64,000 bases of DNA from Rheinheimera texasensis DSM 17496 (GCF_000711985.1 NZ_JONU01000007.1:806001-870000); one strand, 5' to 3'; shown: positions 9,573 to 19,155, counted from the first letter of the stretch. The notes: generated by a model from the letters alone, not told the origin. Numbers and translations are program-made.

Positions 9573-11837
9573 TCAGGCACGCAACTGGTTCAACAGCTGT
9601 TTCTGATCGAGGAAACGTTGCACCAGCACCCGCACCTGTTTAGGCGACTGGCAGGCCAGCACGTCCGGTAACAACAGCCGGAGTTCCGCCATATCAATCC
9701 GGCGCAATAACCATTTGATTTTGGCGAGATTACTGTGGTTCATACTAAAACTGTTAAAGCCCATCGCCGCCAGCGTCAAGACGCCCAGCGGTTCGCCACC
9801 GAGCTCACCGCAAATACTGATCGGGAATTGTAAGCCCTGCGCCTGTTGCCCGAGCTGATTCAGCGCGCGCAACACGGCCGGATGCATCGCATCATACAAA
9901 TTGCCGACCCGCGGGTTGTTGCGGTCAACTGCAAGCAGATACTGGGTTAAATCGTTGGTCCCAACCGAACAGAAATCGACTTTGCGTGCCAGCTCCGGCA
10001 GCTGGAACATTATTGACGGCACTTCAATCATCACGCCAACTTTGGGTTTAGCGACAATATTTTCGCCATTAAACTCATCGTCCACTTCAAACCAGGCCTG
10101 ACGGATCAAGCGCAGAGACTCGTCCACTTCGGCAAGATCTGAAATCATCGGCAGCAGGATGTGCAGGTTGTTGTAGCCAATATTGGCTTTGAGCATGGCG
10201 CGGATCTGTACCAGAAAAATTTCCGGATGGTCCAGCGTCAGGCGAATGCCGCGCCAGCCTAAAAACGGGTTTTCTTCGGAAATAGGAAAATACGGCAGCG
10301 GTTTATCACCACCAACGTCCAATGTGCGCATCACCACAGGTTTACCCGGATAACCCTGCAGCACTTTACGATACAACTCAACCTGTTCCAGCTCAGTCGG
10401 AAAACGACTGCGCATAATAAAAGGGAACTCAGTACGGTATAAACCGACACCATTGGTGAACTCAGACTGTGTGGTTTCCAGTTCAATCGCCAGGCCCGAG
10501 TTCACCATCAGGCTGAAATCATGACCGCAGCTGCTTTTGGCCGGCAAATGTAATTCGGCCTGATAACGCGCACTGAGTTCGGCGTCTTTACTGATGAGCG
10601 TGCGATATTCCTGACAAATCGCATCGGCCGGCGACACCAGAATATGGCCCTGATAACCATCGACAATCAGCCGTTGCCCCTGCCATTGCATCAACGGTAA
10701 TTCATCAACACCCATCACCGCCGGAATACCAAGGGCACGGGCCATAATGGCGGCGTGAGAGTTCACCGAGCCTTTAAGGGAGACAATCGCTACCAGTTGA
10801 GCGCGTGGGATCTCCGCCAGCATTGAAGCCGACACATTTTCGGCAACTAACACGACATGCTCTGGCAGGCGATGCTGGCGCTGCTCAGTTTCCAGCAGAT
10901 GATTCAGTACCCGTTGGCCTAAGTCGCGGATATCAGTGCCACGTTCGCGCAGGTATGGGTCGTCCATATCGTCAAACTGGCGGGCAAAACGCTCAACGAC
11001 CAGCTTCAGGGCACTTTTGGCACACCAGCCTTGCTTAATCTGCGCTTCAATTTCATTGCCAAGACTGGCTGCATCGAGCAGCTGGTGATAGACGTCAAAA
11101 ATCGCCAGCGCGTCGGCCGGCAGATGCCCGCTCATGCGCTCTGCGAGTCGGTTAAATTCGGCCTTGGTGACTTTAACGGCGCGATAAAAACGATTCAGCT
11201 CTTTTTCCGGGTCGTCAGTGTGCTTTAAGGAAATGGCATCAAAATCACTGGCAGGCTGCAATACATAAGCTTCACCAATCGCTATGCCAGGCGCACCAAT
11301 CAGGCCTTGCATCTGGCTGTTTTGCTGCGCAGACGCAGTGCCGCCAGAAGACATCTTGCGCATTTCCGCATTGACCAGCACAGACGCAAGTTGCACGCCC
11401 AAGGTCACTAAAAAGGATTCTTCGTCTTCGTTAAAAATGCGCGAGTCTGACTGTTGAATCGTCAACACCCCGAGCACTTTACGGTGATGGATGATTGGAC
11501 AGCCTAAAAAAGCCGAAAAACAATCTTCAGAAACTTCAGGGGTAACTTTAAAACGGGGATGCAGATGGGCTTGTGCCAGATTAATCGGTTCTTCGCGCTG
11601 ACCGACCCAGCCAATCAGGCCTTCAGAGAAACCTATCGAGACTTTACCAATGGCATGCGGGTTCAACCCGTCAGTTGCCATCAGCATAAAATGTTGTTGT
11701 TCGTAATCAGCAAGGTAAACGGAACAGCATTCTGTGCGTAACGCCTGTTTGACGTTGCGGACTAATCCGGCCAAAGCGCTTTCCAGCGATGGCTCCTGAG
11801 CTACGTCCTGCACAATGCGCCGCAACTGGCTGAGCAT
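9573..11837 (-). CDS. ptsP: PEP-protein phosphotransferase of the nitrogen PTS (EI-Ntr)
   Basis: PtsP takes phosphate from phosphoenolpyruvate and passes it to NPr and EIIA-Ntr, a regulatory relay. The 754-residue protein has an N-terminal GAF domain (about 1-165; GVLTIQQSDSRIF), the PEP-utiliser N domain, the phospho-His swivelling domain with GSVNSHAAIMARALGIP (His near 360), and the C-terminal PEP-binding TIM barrel (GLYRTEFPFIMR, PKVGVMIEVPS, FCSVGTNDLTQYLLAVDRNN). The ATG at 11837 has TGAGG seven bases upstream and matches the family start; a GTG four codons earlier is less likely. It lies downstream of rppH, as in related genomes. Confidence 0.96.
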   Translation of the reverse strand: MLSQLRRIVQDVAQEPSLESALAGLVRNVKQALRTECCSVYLADYEQQHFMLMATDGLNPHAIGKVSIGFSEGLIGWVGQREEPINLAQAHLHPRFKVTPEVSEDCFSAFLGCPIIHHRKVLGVLTIQQSDSRIFNEDEESFLVTLGVQLASVLVNAEMRKMSSGGTASAQQNSQMQGLIGAPGIAIGEAYVLQPASDFDAISLKHTDDPEKELNRFYRAVKVTKAEFNRLAERMSGHLPADALAIFDVYHQLLDAASLGNEIEAQIKQGWCAKSALKLVVERFARQFDDMDDPYLRERGTDIRDLGQRVLNHLLETEQRQHRLPEHVVLVAENVSASMLAEIPRAQLVAIVSLKGSVNSHAAIMARALGIPAVMGVDELPLMQWQGQRLIVDGYQGHILVSPADAICQEYRTLISKDAELSARYQAELHLPAKSSCGHDFSLMVNSGLAIELETTQSEFTNGVGLYRTEFPFIMRSRFPTELEQVELYRKVLQGYPGKPVVMRTLDVGGDKPLPYFPISEENPFLGWRGIRLTLDHPEIFLVQIRAMLKANIGYNNLHILLPMISDLAEVDESLRLIRQAWFEVDDEFNGENIVAKPKVGVMIEVPSIMFQLPELARKVDFCSVGTNDLTQYLLAVDRNNPRVGNLYDAMHPAVLRALNQLGQQAQGLQFPISICGELGGEPLGVLTLAAMGFNSFSMNHSNLAKIKWLLRRIDMAELRLLLPDVLACQSPKQVRVLVQRFLDQKQLLNQLRA

Positions 11838-11858
11838 TTCCAACCTCACATCAAAACA

Positions 11859-11883
11859 AAATGCCAGCCAGCGGCCGGCATTT
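11859..11883 (-). other. Hairpin between rppH and ptsP
   Basis: An inverted repeat AAATGCC / GGCATTT with an 11-nt GC-rich loop stands directly after the rppH stop on the minus strand. It has no clear T-run in the direction of transcription. It may be a weak terminator or a processing or stability hairpin in the rppH-ptsP transcript. Confidence 0.4.
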
Positions 11884-11884
11884 G

Positions 11885-12385
11885 TTATTTCTTTTTAATT
11901 TCCCGTCGAATAAAAGGTAAAGCGATTGGGGCAAACTCTTTCATGACCTTGCGGTAAACTTCCCGCTTAAAAGCCACAACTTGCCGCACCGGGTACCAAT
12001 AACTGACCCAACGCCAGTCATCAAACTCAGGATGCGTGGTTTTCAGCAGATTAACGTCTTCATCCCGGCAGGTCAGCCGCAGCAAAAACCATTTTTGCTT
12101 TTGGCCGATACACACCGGATTCGAATCACGCCGGATCAGCCGCTTCGGCAGTTTATAGCGCAACCAGTGTTTGGTCGTTGCAACTATTTCTACATCTGCG
12201 GCACTGAGTCCGACTTCTTCGTGGAGTTCCCGATACATGGCCTGTTCCGGCGTTTCGCCATCATCAATACCACCTTGCGGATACTGCCACGAATGCTGTC
12301 CGTATCTGCGAGCCCAAAACACCTGTCCCTGGTGATTACAAATCACTATACCGACGTTGGCCCGAAAGCCTTCGGCATCGATCAC
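11885..12385 (-). CDS. rppH: RNA 5'-pyrophosphohydrolase (Nudix)
   Basis: RppH removes pyrophosphate from the 5' triphosphate end of transcripts and so starts RNase E-dependent decay. The 166-residue protein carries the Nudix box [20 protein letters not shown] (about 38-57) and the conserved stretches [31 protein letters not shown]-like [13 protein letters not shown], and [13 protein letters not shown]. The start is a GTG ([12 protein letters not shown]) matching the conserved RppH N-terminus. It heads the leftward run towards ptsP, lgt and thyA. Confidence 0.96.
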   Translation of the reverse strand: MIDAEGFRANVGIVICNHQGQVFWARRYGQHSWQYPQGGIDDGETPEQAMYRELHEEVGLSAADVEIVATTKHWLRYKLPKRLIRRDSNPVCIGQKQKWFLLRLTCRDEDVNLLKTTHPEFDDWRWVSYWYPVRQVVAFKREVYRKVMKEFAPIALPFIRREIKKK

Positions 12386-12761
12386 ACAAACCTCTGGCTT
12401 GTTTACAACAGCGTTGGATTGATTCTTTCACAAAGTCGAAGGGACAGCAAACTGAATTTAACTGAAGTCGCCCCCAAGTTATCCACAACTTGGCATTTAT
12501 ACAGTATCCGCCTGTGCACTTTTACACAGTGACTGTGCATATAACTGTGCATATCCTTGTTTTTATCCCTGAATAACTTAATCCGGTTTCCATTGCTAAA
12601 ACAATAACTTTGGAAATACTCTTTGTATTTCATGCTGTTAAAGCAATTCAACCCGACTAAAAACAGCCTCTGCTCTGTGTATAAGTTGGGTTGCTGATTA
12701 ATTCACCAGAAAGTTCTGACTAAAAATGTTAGTGTACTCAAAGTGATAGACGGACTGTTTT
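12386..12761. promoter_or_regulatory. rppH-mutH divergent intergenic region with three DnaA-box-like sites
   Basis: This 376 bp region has no supported gene; a small frame at 12403-12651 has repetitive, low-quality sequence. It holds three matches to the DnaA consensus TTWTNCACA: TTATCCACA at 12479-12487 (a perfect R1-type box), TTTTACACA at 12520-12528, and TTATACACA on the minus strand at 12676-12684. The first box sits inside an inverted repeat CCAAGTT / AACTTGG (12474-12480 and 12487-12493). A 12-bp tandem repeat ACTGTGCATATA starts at 12532 and again at 12544. The promoters of rppH and mutH must lie here too. A role in DnaA binding is inference. Confidence 0.5.
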
Positions 12762-13427
12762 ATGCGACCTGCTTCTCCTGACTCCACCACTGAATTACTG
12801 CAACGAGCCCGGCAACTGGCCGGCTTTACGCTGGCCGAACTGGCAGCGGAACTCAATCAACAGTTACCGGCTGATCTGCAAAAAGACAAAGGCACAGTCG
12901 GACAATTGTTAGAACTGGCTTTAGGTGCCAGTGCCGGGTCTAAAGCTGAGCCGGATTTCCCCCATCTCGGCGTTGAATTAAAAACTATCCCCATAGACCG
13001 AAGCGGCAAACCGCTGGAAAGTACTTATGTCTGCGTCGCGCCAATGACCGGTGCCGCGTTGCAGCGCTGGGAGGACTCATGGGTCTGCCGGAAACTACAG
13101 CATGTACTTTGGGTACCAGTGCTGGCAGAGCGTGGTATTCCACTGGCGCAGCGCATGATAGGACGGGCGTTTTTGTGGCAACCCAGCGCTGAACAACAAC
13201 AACTGCTGCGTCAGGACTGGGAGGAATTAATGGACTTGCTGGCGCTCGGTGGTTTAGCACAGATCAAAGGCAGCCACGGCAAAGTGCTGCAGCTACGGCC
13301 TAAAGGCGCGAATAGTCAGGCACTGACCCGCGCCATTGGTGCCGGCGGCGAACCTGTACAGGCGTTGCCGCGCGGCTTTTACCTCAAAACCAGTTTTACC
13401 AGTCAGCTGCTGCAGCTAACTGATTAG
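12762..13427 (+). CDS. mutH: DNA mismatch repair endonuclease MutH
   Basis: MutH nicks the unmethylated strand at hemimethylated GATC after MutS/MutL have found a mismatch. The 221-residue protein keeps the catalytic triad with the same spacing as in E. coli: Asp65, Glu72 and Lys74 in [10 protein letters not shown]. Other conserved parts are [31 protein letters not shown] and [13 protein letters not shown]. Its presence implies Dam-directed repair in this organism. It is divergent from rppH and ends 3 bp before the convergent gene at 13431-14279. Confidence 0.97.
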   Translation: MRPASPDSTTELLQRARQLAGFTLAELAAELNQQLPADLQKDKGTVGQLLELALGASAGSKAEPDFPHLGVELKTIPIDRSGKPLESTYVCVAPMTGAALQRWEDSWVCRKLQHVLWVPVLAERGIPLAQRMIGRAFLWQPSAEQQQLLRQDWEELMDLLALGGLAQIKGSHGKVLQLRPKGANSQALTRAIGAGGEPVQALPRGFYLKTSFTSQLLQLTD

Positions 13428-13430
13428 CGC

Positions 13431-14279
13431 TCAATGAGTATATCGCTGCACTATAGCGTTATACCTGCCATCAGCTTTGATGGCTGCCAGCGCTTGATTA
13501 AAAGCACTGACTTGCTCCGGCTTCACTGTCGCTTTGCTGAACATCACAAATACATCAGTGTTGCCCATTGAAATCGAATGTACGCCGATTTGTTTTTCCA
13601 GCCCTTTGCGGCGCAGCATTGCATGACCAACAAAACTGTCTTCCAGCATGCCGTCAATGTCCTGATCCAGTAGTCTCGCCAGATTCAACTCACCAAGTGA
13701 AGCCTCGACAAACTGCGGCTTCAGCGTCTCTTGTTTAAACAGGTCCGCAAATTCAGCACCGTAATAATATTCGCTGATGATGCCGACTTTTTTACCGCTG
13801 CCGACAAAATCCGCCAGGGTATTCTGCGGATAACCGGCGACATCGTCCGAACGTACGAAGAGTACAAACTGTTCCTGGCGATAAGAGTCGGAAAAATAAG
13901 CATATTCCTGCCGGGCCGGCGTGACTGAAGCGCCGAGCAGCAAATCGACGCCGCCGCTTTTCAACGCCCCAATAAGATCCATCCAGGTGCCCTGTTGCGC
14001 CACAATCTCACAGCCCATTTGACTGGCAATCGCTTGCACCAGTTCGATATCAAGCCCGGCCGGTTTATTGTCCAGTGACGTGTATTGATAAGGTTCCCAG
14101 GCTTCAAAACCAAGTTTCAGCTGGCAGCTTAAAGCTGGTTTGGCGGGTTCTGCGACAGTGGAAGCAGCTGCCGGTGTTGTTGCAGGTTGCGCCGTACTGT
14201 CAGGCGCTGGCGTTTTTGGACCACAGGAGGAGATAAACAGCAAAAGCGGAATTAAGCACAGAAAACTGGTGGATTTCAT
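13431..14279 (-). CDS. Amino-acid-type periplasmic substrate-binding lipoprotein
   Basis: This 282-residue protein has a lipoprotein signal (LLLFISSCG, Cys at about 19), a Pro/Ala/Thr-rich linker, and a bacterial SBP family 3 domain (about 52-280). The opening LKLGFEAWEPYQYTSLDNKPAGLDIEL-type region and GVDLLLGASVTPARQEYAYFS are classic for amino-acid-binding proteins. No ABC permease or ATPase gene is adjacent, so it is an orphan binding protein. It could feed a distant transporter or act as a sensor. The start is an ATG with GGGGC upstream. It is convergent with mutH with only 3 bp between. Confidence 0.85.
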   Translation of the reverse strand: MKSTSFLCLIPLLLFISSCGPKTPAPDSTAQPATTPAAASTVAEPAKPALSCQLKLGFEAWEPYQYTSLDNKPAGLDIELVQAIASQMGCEIVAQQGTWMDLIGALKSGGVDLLLGASVTPARQEYAYFSDSYRQEQFVLFVRSDDVAGYPQNTLADFVGSGKKVGIISEYYYGAEFADLFKQETLKPQFVEASLGELNLARLLDQDIDGMLEDSFVGHAMLRRKGLEKQIGVHSISMGNTDVFVMFSKATVKPEQVSAFNQALAAIKADGRYNAIVQRYTH

Positions 14280-14426
14280 AAGTTGCCCCGTCGACTTGCC
14301 CTGTTCTGAGCAAGCTTAGTGCATTTCAGCGCTCTTGGCGGCTGGGCGAAGCTTCTGCACAAAATAATTTACAGTGGCGTGAATTTCGTTCAACGTGGGA
14401 AAGATGAAACCTAAATCGTTCTTATA

Positions 14427-14873
14427 TTAATCAATAAGTTGCCAGATTTCTTCCGTCACCCGGCCTTGTTCTGTCCGGCGTTGTGTCAGAAGTCCATCCG
14501 TCAGGCGCCACTGATAAGCCTGCCTATGCGCCTGATCAGGTTTAAAGCCGTTGTATTCATGATACAAATCGGCGGTCAGTTCAATCAGCCCGGCGCTGGT
14601 ACTGACAATACGGCCATCTGTAGTCGTGTTTATCCGGCTGAAATGACGGTTGGCGACAATTTTCAGCGTTTGCAGTGCCTGTGACGGAACTGAGACCGGA
14701 ACAGCTTTGCCATTGCTGTCGAACTGGCGCACAGCAACCAGACGCCAGGTACCATCCAGCACTGAGCTGTCCTGTTGAAATTTGCGGTCTGAATTGGTTA
14801 AAGCCAGCCCATAAAACAGACTGGAACAAATCAACAGCAATCCCAGTAAAAAACCGGAGTATAAGTTTCGCAA
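14427..14873 (-). CDS. Small exported hypothetical protein, lipocalin-like
   Basis: This 148-residue protein is not firmly recognised. It has an N-terminal signal peptide or anchor (about 1-25), then VLDGTWRLVAVRQFD, which looks like the start of a lipocalin-like domain, and alternating beta-strand sequence ending in GRVTEEIWQLID. It starts at TTG (14873), because a TGAGG site stands six bases upstream and no ATG fits. It is monocistronic and sits between the binding protein and the VOC protein on the same strand. Function is unknown. Confidence 0.65.
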   Translation of the reverse strand: MRNLYSGFLLGLLLICSSLFYGLALTNSDRKFQQDSSVLDGTWRLVAVRQFDSNGKAVPVSVPSQALQTLKIVANRHFSRINTTTDGRIVSTSAGLIELTADLYHEYNGFKPDQAHRQAYQWRLTDGLLTQRRTEQGRVTEEIWQLID

Positions 14874-14969
14874 GCTATGCCTCAGCTATATATTATTTTT
14901 GTTATTCTCACCGAGTTTAATAAGTCTGACTGCAGCTTGGCAATCAGAACTTCAGGTTGCCGGAAAATA

Positions 14970-15353
14970 TCAAATTTTCGTCAGTTTTTCTTCCAGCAGC
15001 GCTAACAAATTACCTTCCGGATCACGGAAAAACGCCAGCCATAAATCATGATCCGGCATCGGCGCCACACACTGCGGTGGCCGCTCACCACTGACACCAG
15101 CGTCCAGCAAACGCTGATATTGCTGCTCAATCTGCTGGCACTGCAGATATAACACTGAATTTTGGCCACAAACGCCGGCGCCTTGTGGCAGAGTCAGCAT
15201 CAGCCGGACGTCCCCCAGCTCCATAAAAGCCAGTTGTGGCGCTGGCTGAAATAACAAAGGCAAACCCAGCTGCTGAAAAAAAGCTACAGCCCCAGGTACG
15301 TCAGCAACGACGTAGGCAATCTGGCGCAGCCCGCATACAGTGGAAGTTGTCAT
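14970..15353 (-). CDS. VOC-superfamily (glyoxalase/bleomycin-resistance-like) protein
   Basis: This 127-residue single-domain protein has the vicinal-oxygen-chelate fold pattern. LRQIAYVVADVPGAVAFFQQ opens the first beta-alpha-beta unit, LAFMELGDVRLML closes it, and LWLAFFRDPEGNLLALLEE is the typical C-terminal strand with the last metal-ligand Glu. The expected first metal ligand (His) is replaced around IAYVVAD, so metal binding is uncertain. The substrate cannot be given. The ATG at 15353 has AGGAC upstream. It lies upstream of the hypothetical gene at 14427-14873 but 96 bp away. Confidence 0.8.
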   Translation of the reverse strand: MTTSTVCGLRQIAYVVADVPGAVAFFQQLGLPLLFQPAPQLAFMELGDVRLMLTLPQGAGVCGQNSVLYLQCQQIEQQYQRLLDAGVSGERPPQCVAPMPDHDLWLAFFRDPEGNLLALLEEKLTKI

Positions 15354-15419
15354 CGATGTTGTCCTGCTAATAAAACTTACCGCTTTACACTGACGAATCC
15401 ATCGCCGGAAAGCAACTGT

Positions 15420-16496
15420 TCAGGGCCAGGAATAACGCCAAATCCGCTTGAGCACAGTCAGATATTGCCGGAAGAATGAACCTGTGTTGTAGGTAATACC
15501 GTATTTCTGCGCTATTTGCTGCACTTTGGCTGACAAAGCCGGATAACGCCAGGCTGGCAGGTCCGGGAACAAATGATGTTCAATCTGACAACTCAAATGA
15601 CCAGTCAGAATATGTAACCAGCGTGGACCGCTGAAATTGGAGGAGCCCAGAATCTGCCGGTAGTACCAGTGGCCGCGACTTTCGTTTTGGCATTGCTCTG
15701 GCTGAAACACTTGCGCCTGTTCAGTGAAATGACCACAAAATATCACCGTCGATGTCCACCAGTTGCGCAGCAGATTCGCGGCAAAGTTGCCAACCAGCAC
15801 TTGCACAGCCACAGGCCAACACAGCAATGGGTAGACCAGATAGTCCTTGGCAAGCTGGCGCCGGGCTTTGGTAAAAAAGGCTTTTTTCAGTTGCAGGTCA
15901 CTGACCTGACTAAAACGCCCCGGCTTTTTTTTGCCAAAAAAGACGCGTTGCGCAGCCAGTTCATGATAGGCAATGCCCCACTGAAAAAAAGTGCTAAGCA
16001 GCAGATAAGTCGCCAGTTGCCAGCTATTTTGCAGCCGCCAGCGCAGGTCATCAGACAGACGTAACAGGCCATAACCGAAATCACGGTCCTCGCCGATTAT
16101 ATTGGTGTAGGTGTGATGCTCAAAATTATGCGTGCGTTGCCAGGATTTGGAATCGCAGACAATGTCCCATTCAAAACGTTGAGAATTCAGCGTTGGATGG
16201 CGCAAAAAGTCATATTGACCATGCAACACGTTGTGGCCAATCTCCATATTGTCGAGGATTTTGGCCAGCGCCAGCAGCAACACACAAGGCAATAACCACC
16301 ACCAGCTGAACCAGCATAACAATAAGCCGAGCCGGCCGGTAAGGGCACAGCAGCGCTGCCAGAATACCAATCGCTGCAGGTAAAGCGCATCAGCAGCACC
16401 AAGAGTTGCCTTTTCCGTTTGTAGCAACTGGTCCAGCTCAGCGGCGAGCGCATGCAATTGCAGGGCATCAGGTTGTTGTGATTGATGTTTTTCCAT
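15420..16496 (-). CDS. Membrane fatty-acid desaturase
   Basis: This 358-residue integral-membrane di-iron desaturase introduces double bonds into acyl chains. All three His boxes are present: HNVLH (88-92), HNFEHH (123-128) and QIEHH (about 306-310). Hydrophobic segments lie at about 55-80 and 185-250. The third box with Gln places it near linoleoyl-CoA/Delta-6-like and DesA3-like acyl-lipid desaturases. Its ATG overlaps the stop of the ferredoxin-reductase gene by one base (TGATG), so the electron donor and desaturase are translationally coupled. Regiochemistry is not determined by the sequence. Confidence 0.9.
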   Translation of the reverse strand: MEKHQSQQPDALQLHALAAELDQLLQTEKATLGAADALYLQRLVFWQRCCALTGRLGLLLCWFSWWWLLPCVLLLALAKILDNMEIGHNVLHGQYDFLRHPTLNSQRFEWDIVCDSKSWQRTHNFEHHTYTNIIGEDRDFGYGLLRLSDDLRWRLQNSWQLATYLLLSTFFQWGIAYHELAAQRVFFGKKKPGRFSQVSDLQLKKAFFTKARRQLAKDYLVYPLLCWPVAVQVLVGNFAANLLRNWWTSTVIFCGHFTEQAQVFQPEQCQNESRGHWYYRQILGSSNFSGPRWLHILTGHLSCQIEHHLFPDLPAWRYPALSAKVQQIAQKYGITYNTGSFFRQYLTVLKRIWRYSWP

Positions 16497-17581
16497 CAGG
16501 CACTTATCTCCACACTTTGTACTTTGACTGGGCTTACTGCTTCGCTGATACAGAGCTGAATGCGGCCGGGGCCGGCGTCGGACAATTCACCAGTCAGCAA
16601 GTTTCTGACCACACCGCTGGTTTTTTCACACAGGCATTGCATACAAACTCCGCGCCGGCAGCCATAAGGCACTGTCACCCCGGTTTGTTCGGCGCGCTGC
16701 AACAAGCTGCCGTGCCCGCCCAGCGGATAGCTATGCTGACCAAGCTGCAGCGATACAGGCTGAGTTTCGCCGGCAGATGGCGCAATAACGCCAAAACTTT
16801 CACTGCGGATCGCAGCTTCCGCAACACCTGTGTTTAACAAAGCCCGACTAAAATCGGCGGTAAACTGTCGCGGACCACATAAATAGAAATGCGCCTGCAG
16901 ATCAGGTTGTAGCTCACCGAGCAGCCGTTCAGGTGTCAGCCTTCCCTGCCTTGCGCTGTCCCACAGCACCAATTGCAGCAACGGAAACTTCGCCTGCAAG
17001 GCTGCCCACTCTGCAGCAAACAACAAGCGTTCCTTGCCACGAAAGCTGTAGATAAAGGTCAGAGGTTGGGTCAGACGGCTGATCGAACTCAGCATCGAAA
17101 ATAACGGTGTGACGCCACTACCGGCGCCAATCAGGCAAGCCGGTTGCTGCGACATAAAACAAAAGTCACCAACCGGGCGACTCAGATGTACATACATGCC
17201 GGGTCGCAGCGTTCCTGGCAAGGCGCCGGTAAAACGGCCTTGTGGCTGAATTTGCACAGCCAGCTCCAGCTCATGCTGCTCAGATAACCGCTGCACATCG
17301 CTACAAATGCTGAAGGTTCGTTCCAGCAAACGGCCATTCAGCTCAACAAACAGCTGAAGATGCTGGCCGGCGACAAATGCCGGAAACAAGCGGCTGACTT
17401 TAAGCCGCAGCCGCAAACAACCTGCTTGTGGCGTGATACTGAGGATGCGTGCCCGGTATAACCCGGCACGATGAGCCGGGATTAACTTACGCAGAAATGG
17501 CTCGACTGCGGCAATGAAGCCGGATTGGCGGAACAGGGTCTGGCATAGTTCCTGATAAATGGTTTGGAAAATCGCTGGCAT
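16496..17581 (-). CDS. Ferredoxin reductase with C-terminal [2Fe-2S] domain (desaturase electron donor)
   Basis: This 361-residue flavoprotein passes electrons from NAD(P)H through FAD and a [2Fe-2S] cluster. The FAD domain has LLERTFSICSD (the RxYS-like motif, about 82-90) and the NAD(P)-binding domain has CLIGAGSGVTPLFSML (about 148). The C-terminal plant-type ferredoxin domain has PYGCRRGVCMQCLC, with the last ligand in IQLCIS. The gene directly precedes and is coupled to the desaturase at 15420-16496, so it most likely reduces that enzyme. The layout resembles the Rv3230c/DesA3 pair known from mycobacteria. Confidence 0.9.
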   Translation of the reverse strand: MPAIFQTIYQELCQTLFRQSGFIAAVEPFLRKLIPAHRAGLYRARILSITPQAGCLRLRLKVSRLFPAFVAGQHLQLFVELNGRLLERTFSICSDVQRLSEQHELELAVQIQPQGRFTGALPGTLRPGMYVHLSRPVGDFCFMSQQPACLIGAGSGVTPLFSMLSSISRLTQPLTFIYSFRGKERLLFAAEWAALQAKFPLLQLVLWDSARQGRLTPERLLGELQPDLQAHFYLCGPRQFTADFSRALLNTGVAEAAIRSESFGVIAPSAGETQPVSLQLGQHSYPLGGHGSLLQRAEQTGVTVPYGCRRGVCMQCLCEKTSGVVRNLLTGELSDAGPGRIQLCISEAVSPVKVQSVEISA

Positions 17582-17784
17582 CGCTCTGGTATTACCTGTT
17601 AATTTCAGCGCACATTTGTACTCTTAAATTCAGGCTAAATCCAGAAGAAACAAAACAACAAAACTTATATATATGTTTTTATTATCTTTTTAATTTATTG
17701 ACTCTTGGAAAAAACTAGAGCTAACAATACTGTTGAGCGAACGCGTGTGCATGAAACACAAAATATCACGAAATGCGAGGCAAA

Positions 17785-17808
17785 AAAAAAGCAGCCCGCA
17801 GGCTGCTT
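17785..17808 (-). terminator. Rho-independent terminator of tpx
   Basis: On the minus strand a stem AGCAGCC / GGCTGCT with loop TGCG is followed by a run of nine T. It lies about 20 bp after the tpx stop. Confidence 0.88.
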
Positions 17809-17825
17809 GTTCATACGCTTCAGGA

Positions 17826-18323
17826 TTATGCCAGCGCCGCGATCGCCGCTTCATAAGACGGTTCGTCAGCCGTTTCACCAACCTGCTCTGTGTGTAACAC
17901 GGTGCCATCAGTACCAATCACCACCACAGCGCGCGACAATAAACCACGCAGTGGGCCATCGGCGAAAGTCACACCATAATCCTGACCAAAGTTACTGCGG
18001 AAACTAGAGCCGTTCAGCACCGCCTCCAGACCTTCAGCGCCGCAAAAACGGGCCTGAGCAAAAGGTAAGTCGGCAGAAACACACAGCACTTTGGTGTTGT
18101 TCAGACTGCTCAGTGCCTGATTAAACTTACGTACAGAGGTCGCGCAAGTTGGTGTATCCACGCTCGGGAAAATATTCAGCACTAAACGGCTGCCGGCAAA
18201 ATCGGCCAGTGATACATCGGCGAGGCCTGCACCTGTCAAAACAAAATTAGGTGCCTTGGCACCAACTGCCGGTAAATTGCCAACGGTCTGAAACGGATTG
18301 CCTTTAAGAGTCACGGTAGCCAT
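17826..18323 (-). CDS. tpx: Thiol peroxidase
   Basis: Tpx reduces lipid and other peroxides in the periplasm or cytoplasm, recycled by thioredoxin. The 165-residue atypical 2-Cys peroxiredoxin has the peroxidatic cysteine at 60 in [14 protein letters not shown] and the resolving cysteine at 94 in ARFCGAEG, the same positions as in E. coli Tpx (61 and 95). The C-terminus matches the family ([13 protein letters not shown]). The start ATG has AAAGGAATCGAT upstream. It has its own terminator at 17785-17808 and is 32 bp downstream of the cupredoxin-like gene. Confidence 0.96.
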   Translation of the reverse strand: MATVTLKGNPFQTVGNLPAVGAKAPNFVLTGAGLADVSLADFAGSRLVLNIFPSVDTPTCATSVRKFNQALSSLNNTKVLCVSADLPFAQARFCGAEGLEAVLNGSSFRSNFGQDYGVTFADGPLRGLLSRAVVVIGTDGTVLHTEQVGETADEPSYEAAIAALA

Positions 18324-18355
18324 ATCGATTCCTTTGTTATAAAAAAGTGAAAAGC

Positions 18356-19000
18356 TCAGTTATACGAATTGCCAAAACCCTTTTTCGGTTTTTGCGGTTT
18401 TTCCTGCCGGGTGACCGGCAATTTAATCTCAATTACTGCAGCAGCAGGAACTGTCACAGCGACTGTGGGCTGCTCTGCGTCCTGCCATGGATGCCAGACT
18501 TTCAGCTGATACTGACCATCCACGACGCCGGTTAGCTGAACCAAGCCATCATTGTTACTGACCGCAAGATAGGGACTGTCGCCGACGTAAACAAAGGCTT
18601 GCATGTAGTCGTGAATATTGCAGCCTAACGCGACCACGCCAGCTTTATCAAACAGCACCGGCGCTTCGGGTTTACCGGCGTATAGTTTCAGCTCAAACAC
18701 TTTGGCCGGCGAAAATGAATAAACATGGTGACGGGTTTTGTCCTGATTGGGGAATTCTATCTGAGTGCCTTTTTGCACCGCAGAAACAAAAGGCACAAAG
18801 GTCAGGTCTTTTTGTGCAACTTCGGCTGGCTTTACTGCTTGTGCCGAAAGATTTGCCTGCGGCTGCGCCTGTTGTAGTTCCGCGACAGCGTCAGCCAGTG
18901 GCACGCCTTGCTGGTCCAGGATCCTGATTTGCACTTCTGCCGCGAGCAGTGATGCCGGCAACATGCAACAACATAACGACAGAACACGAATTAAAGACAT
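18356..19000 (-). CDS. Exported cupredoxin-like (methylamine-utilisation/plastocyanin-type) protein
   Basis: This 214-residue protein has a signal peptide (about 1-19), an N-terminal Ig-like region ([20 protein letters not shown]) and a cupredoxin-like domain. The copper-site pattern is suggested by His residues in [11 protein letters not shown] and the Cys-His pair in [17 protein letters not shown]. The C-terminal part is a carboxypeptidase-regulatory-like beta domain ([16 protein letters not shown]). Similar proteins are annotated as methylamine utilisation protein without proof. The ATG at 19000 is chosen because GGAGA stands upstream and a signal peptide follows; the frame extends 46 codons further without support. 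It is divergent from the barrel gene at 19226. Confidence 0.75.
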   Translation of the reverse strand: MSLIRVLSLCCCMLPASLLAAEVQIRILDQQGVPLADAVAELQQAQPQANLSAQAVKPAEVAQKDLTFVPFVSAVQKGTQIEFPNQDKTRHHVYSFSPAKVFELKLYAGKPEAPVLFDKAGVVALGCNIHDYMQAFVYVGDSPYLAVSNNDGLVQLTGVVDGQYQLKVWHPWQDAEQPTVAVTVPAAAVIEIKLPVTRQEKPQKPKKGFGNSYN

Positions 19001-19155
19001 CAGATCTCTCCATTTGCCCGGGCACAATGTCCCGCAACGCTCAGTCACCAGACTCTGGCCTGCCATGCGCTGTTGCAAGGAACTGCCAGGCTCAACCGGC
19101 TGGCAGTATAGCAGGCTGACCGGCTGAATAAATGCCACCCCAGCGGAAATAAAAC

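Noticed and set aside
12403-12651. Leftward 82-codon frame between rppH and mutH
   Set aside because: Its sequence follows from tandem DNA repeats and AT-rich sequence, has no ribosome site, and covers promoter elements.
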